DNA of 7,380 nt from positions 1 to 7,380 of the forward strand of contig JAEWBL010000054.1 in NCBI GenBank assembly GCA_023391175.1. The letters run 5' to 3'. How positions within the stretch are numbered: the first letter of the stretch is position 1; each line of letters starts with the position of its first letter. Made by a program: the position numbers and the translations under genes. This DNA is from Pseudomonadota bacterium (GTDB lineage Bacteria > Pseudomonadota > Alphaproteobacteria > Rhizobiales > Xanthobacteraceae). Under the pieces are notes generated by a model. The model worked only from the letters and a program-made list of their open reading frames with translations. It was not told where the DNA came from and searched no databases. Below, one piece after another: positions 5,470-7,380 of this stretch.

Positions 5470-6699
5470 ATGGCGCGTGACGTGAAGAAGGTGGTGCTGG
5501 CCTATTCCGGCGGGCTCGACACCTCGGTCATCCTGAAGTGGCTCCAGACCACCTACAATTGCGAGGTGATCACCTTCACCGCCGACCTCGGCCAGGGCGA
5601 GGAGCTGGAGCCGGCGCGCAAGAAGGCGGAGCTGCTCGGCATCAAGCCCGAGAACATCTTCATCGAGGACGTGCGCGAGGAATTCGTGCGGGACTACGTG
5701 TTCCCCATGTTCCGCGCCAACGCGCTCTATGAGGGGCTGTACCTGCTCGGCACCTCCATCGCCCGCCCGCTGATCGCCAAGAAGCAGATCGAGATCGCCC
5801 GCAAGATGGGCGCCGATGCGGTCGCCCACGGCGCCACCGGCAAGGGCAACGATCAGGTGCGCTTCGAGCTTGGCTATTACGCCCTCGAGCCGGACATCAC
5901 CGTCATCGCCCCCTGGCGCGAGTGGGACCTGACCTCCCGCACCCGCCTGCTGGAATTCGCCGAGGCGCACCAGATCCCGATCGCTAAGGACAAGCGCGGC
6001 GAGGCACCCTTCTCGGTGGACGCGAACCTGCTGCACTCCTCCTCCGAGGGCAAGGTGCTGGAAGACCCGGCCGATGACGCGCCGGAATACGTCTACCAGC
6101 GCACCATCTCGCCCGAGGAGGCGCCCGACGAGGCCACGCTCATCACCATCGCCTTCGACAAGGGCGACGCGGTGGCCATCAATGGCGAGGCGCTGTCCCC
6201 CGCGACCCTGCTCACCAAGCTCAACGAGCTGGGCAAGGCCAACGGCATCGGCCGCCTCGACCTCGTGGAGAACCGCTTCGTCGGCATGAAGAGCCGCGGC
6301 ATCTACGAGACCCCCGGCGGCACCATCCTGCTGGCGGCCCATCGCGGCATCGAGAGCATCACGCTCGACCGCGGCGCGGCGCACCTCAAGGACGAGCTGA
6401 TGCCCCGCTACGCGGAGCTGATCTACAACGGCTTCTGGTTCTCCCCCGAGCGGGAAATGCTCCAGGCCGCCATCGACCATTCGCAGGCCTATGTGACCGG
6501 CGAGGTGACGGTGAAGCTCTACAAGGGCAACGCCACCGTGGTCGGCCGAAAGAGCCCCTATTCGCTCTACAATCAGGAGCTGGTCACGTTCGAGGAAGGC
6601 GCCGTCGCCTACGACCACCGCGACGCCGCCGGCTTCATCAAGCTCAACGCGCTGCGCCTGCGCACGCTGGGCAGCCGCGCCCGCAAGATCTCCGAGTAA
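5470..6699 (+). CDS. argG: Argininosuccinate synthase
   Basis: Cytosolic homotetrameric enzyme that condenses citrulline with aspartate, using ATP and releasing AMP and pyrophosphate; the penultimate step of arginine synthesis. The 409-aa length is normal for the family. The ATP pyrophosphatase loop AYSGGLDTS is at 11-19, TADLGQGEE at 37-45, [14 protein letters not shown] at 87-100 and the [14 protein letters not shown] signature at 120-133. [20 protein letters not shown] (261-280) is the C-terminal domain landmark. GAGAG at 5460-5464 lies 5 nt before the ATG at 5470; a GTG immediately before it (5467) would add one residue. It has its own promoter 86 bp downstream of the PAP2 gene and is followed by a long hairpin. 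No key residue is missing. Confidence 0.98.
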   Translation: MARDVKKVVLAYSGGLDTSVILKWLQTTYNCEVITFTADLGQGEELEPARKKAELLGIKPENIFIEDVREEFVRDYVFPMFRANALYEGLYLLGTSIARPLIAKKQIEIARKMGADAVAHGATGKGNDQVRFELGYYALEPDITVIAPWREWDLTSRTRLLEFAEAHQIPIAKDKRGEAPFSVDANLLHSSSEGKVLEDPADDAPEYVYQRTISPEEAPDEATLITIAFDKGDAVAINGEALSPATLLTKLNELGKANGIGRLDLVENRFVGMKSRGIYETPGGTILLAAHRGIESITLDRGAAHLKDELMPRYAELIYNGFWFSPEREMLQAAIDHSQAYVTGEVTVKLYKGNATVVGRKSPYSLYNQELVTFEEGAVAYDHRDAAGFIKLNALRLRTLGSRARKISE

Positions 6700-6709
6700 G
6701 ATCGCGGTC

Positions 6710-6744
6710 GCCGGGGACAGGCGCTTTTTGCGCTTGCCCCCGGC
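6710..6744 (+). terminator. Long hairpin after argG (candidate terminator)
   Basis: Two 15-nt arms (6710-6724 and 6730-6744) pair with one A/C mismatch and one G-U wobble around a TTTTT loop, starting 11 nt after the argG stop. The structure is very stable, but no T run follows it; the T run is in the loop. It probably ends or strongly attenuates argG transcription before the LodA-like gene, or protects the argG 3' end. Confidence 0.6.
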
Positions 6745-6760
6745 ATCGGCTCGGACACAC

Positions 6761-6783
6761 TCCGTCCCGGATACGGGGGCGGA
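6761..6783 (+). promoter_or_regulatory. Possible hairpin enclosing the ribosome site of the LodA-like gene
   Basis: TCCG (6761-6764) can pair with CGGA (6780-6783), and CCCG (6766-6769) with CGGG (6774-6777) around a GATA tetraloop. The purine-rich stretch GGGGGCGGA (6775-6783), the likely ribosome-binding site, would lie in the 3' arm. If formed, the fold would limit translation of the downstream gene. The stems are only 4 bp each. Confidence 0.28.
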
Positions 6784-6786
6784 ATC

Positions 6787-7380
6787 ATGGATCGTCGTGA
6801 GCTTCTGAAAGGCGCCGCGGGCTCGACCCTGCTCGCGGCCACGGCGGCCCTGCCGGCGCAGGCGGACGCGGCCATGCCCTCCCTGCGCATCCACCCCGCC
6901 ATCGGCATTGCCCGCGTCGGCAACAGCCCGGACTATTACCTCGCCCCCGAGACCGCGGCCGGCGACCTGCCCGCCTCCGGCGAAGGCCTGTGGGGCGGCC
7001 TGCCCCTCGATGCCGCGACCGGCCAGCCCCTCACCGCGGACGGCTTTCGCGACACACAGGGCCGGCTGAAGCGGCAGGCCGTGCGCTTTCGCATCTATGC
7101 CTACACCGGCACCGGCTGGCCCACCGGCGAGAGCACCGAGATCACGCTGGGCGCGGTCATCGGTGGCAAGCGGGTGGTGGACATCGTGTGGCAGGCGCAC
7201 CTCGCCAACAAGAAGCTCAACTGCTTCTCCATGGAGGATGCGCCCGGCCACTTCCCCGCCCTCGCCGGCTTCGCCGACGGCCGGCTCATGCCCATCCGCC
7301 GCCCGCAGGATGGCCCCCTCGACAGCCCGGAACGCCTTAGGCGCCTCATCATCGATCCCGGCCCACGCGCCCTCTCGGCC
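6787..7380 (+). CDS. LodA-like (CTQ quinoprotein amino acid oxidase family) protein with Tat-type signal, N-terminal part
   Basis: The first 198 codons of a LodA/GoxA-family protein; it runs off the right edge. Characterised members oxidise amino acids (L-lysine at the epsilon position, or glycine) with a cysteine tryptophylquinone cofactor, releasing ammonia and H2O2. Family hallmarks visible are RIHPAIGIARVGNSPDYYLA (34-53), GRLKRQAVRFRIYAY (92-106), VWQAHLANKKLNCF (134-147) and LIIDPGPRALS (187-197). The cofactor Cys and Trp lie farther downstream, so activity cannot be judged. The N-terminus MDRRELLKGAAG (Arg3-Arg4) plus a hydrophobic Ala/Leu stretch and AQA|D (24-27) looks like a Tat signal, implying export of the folded protein. 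GGGGG lies 7 nt before the ATG. An in-frame ATG at 6874 (Met30) would give a signal-less form. Maturation normally needs a LodB flavoprotein encoded nearby, not seen here. Family call firm, substrate unknown. Confidence 0.87.
   Translation, partial: MDRRELLKGAAGSTLLAATAALPAQADAAMPSLRIHPAIGIARVGNSPDYYLAPETAAGDLPASGEGLWGGLPLDAATGQPLTADGFRDTQGRLKRQAVRFRIYAYTGTGWPTGESTEITLGAVIGGKRVVDIVWQAHLANKKLNCFSMEDAPGHFPALAGFADGRLMPIRRPQDGPLDSPERLRRLIIDPGPRALSA

Noticed and set aside
5428..7251. 607-codon minus-strand open frame antisense to argG and the LodA-like gene.
   Set aside because: It runs opposite two strong protein-family matches, is rich in Gly/Ala/Val/Arg, and shows no domain of its own; it is a GC-driven mirror frame.

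Overview
The window is GC-rich chromosomal DNA with tightly packed housekeeping genes on both strands. It looks like an alphaproteobacterium of the order Hyphomicrobiales (Rhizobiales), possibly a Xanthobacteraceae-like genus. This rests on protein style, on the long Rhizobiales-type PyrE, and on an EcfG-like promoter candidate. The genus is inference. There is no tRNA, rRNA, CRISPR array, insertion sequence or phage signature.

Layout, left to right. (1) The first 123 bases hold the start of fabA on the minus strand; the rest lies off the window. (2) A 300-base divergent intergenic region follows. It carries a 15-bp inverted repeat nearer fabA and, nearer mscL, a pair of 11-bp direct repeats, a possible EcfG-type promoter and an interrupted 24-bp palindrome. 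(3) mscL, the large mechanosensitive channel, is on the plus strand. (4) A minus-strand block, read from right to left, contains a 2-hydroxychromene-2-carboxylate isomerase-like (DsbA-fold) protein, pyrE, pyrD and a Tat-exported alpha/beta hydrolase of the proline iminopeptidase family. pyrE and pyrD are 8 nt apart and form an operon for two consecutive pyrimidine steps. (5) A plus-strand block contains an atypical PAP2-family phosphatase, argG with a good sigma70-type promoter, and the first 198 codons of a LodA-like protein with an N-terminal Tat-type signal.

How the genes work together: pyrE/pyrD (UMP synthesis), argG (arginine synthesis) and fabA (unsaturated fatty acids) are core metabolism. 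mscL, the PAP2 protein and the two Tat-type proteins act at or beyond the inner membrane. The item most worth following is the LodA-like gene at the right edge. It belongs to the family of quinone-cofactor amino acid oxidases, here apparently destined for folded export. The second is the PAP2 protein, whose motif-2 histidine position is a glutamate.
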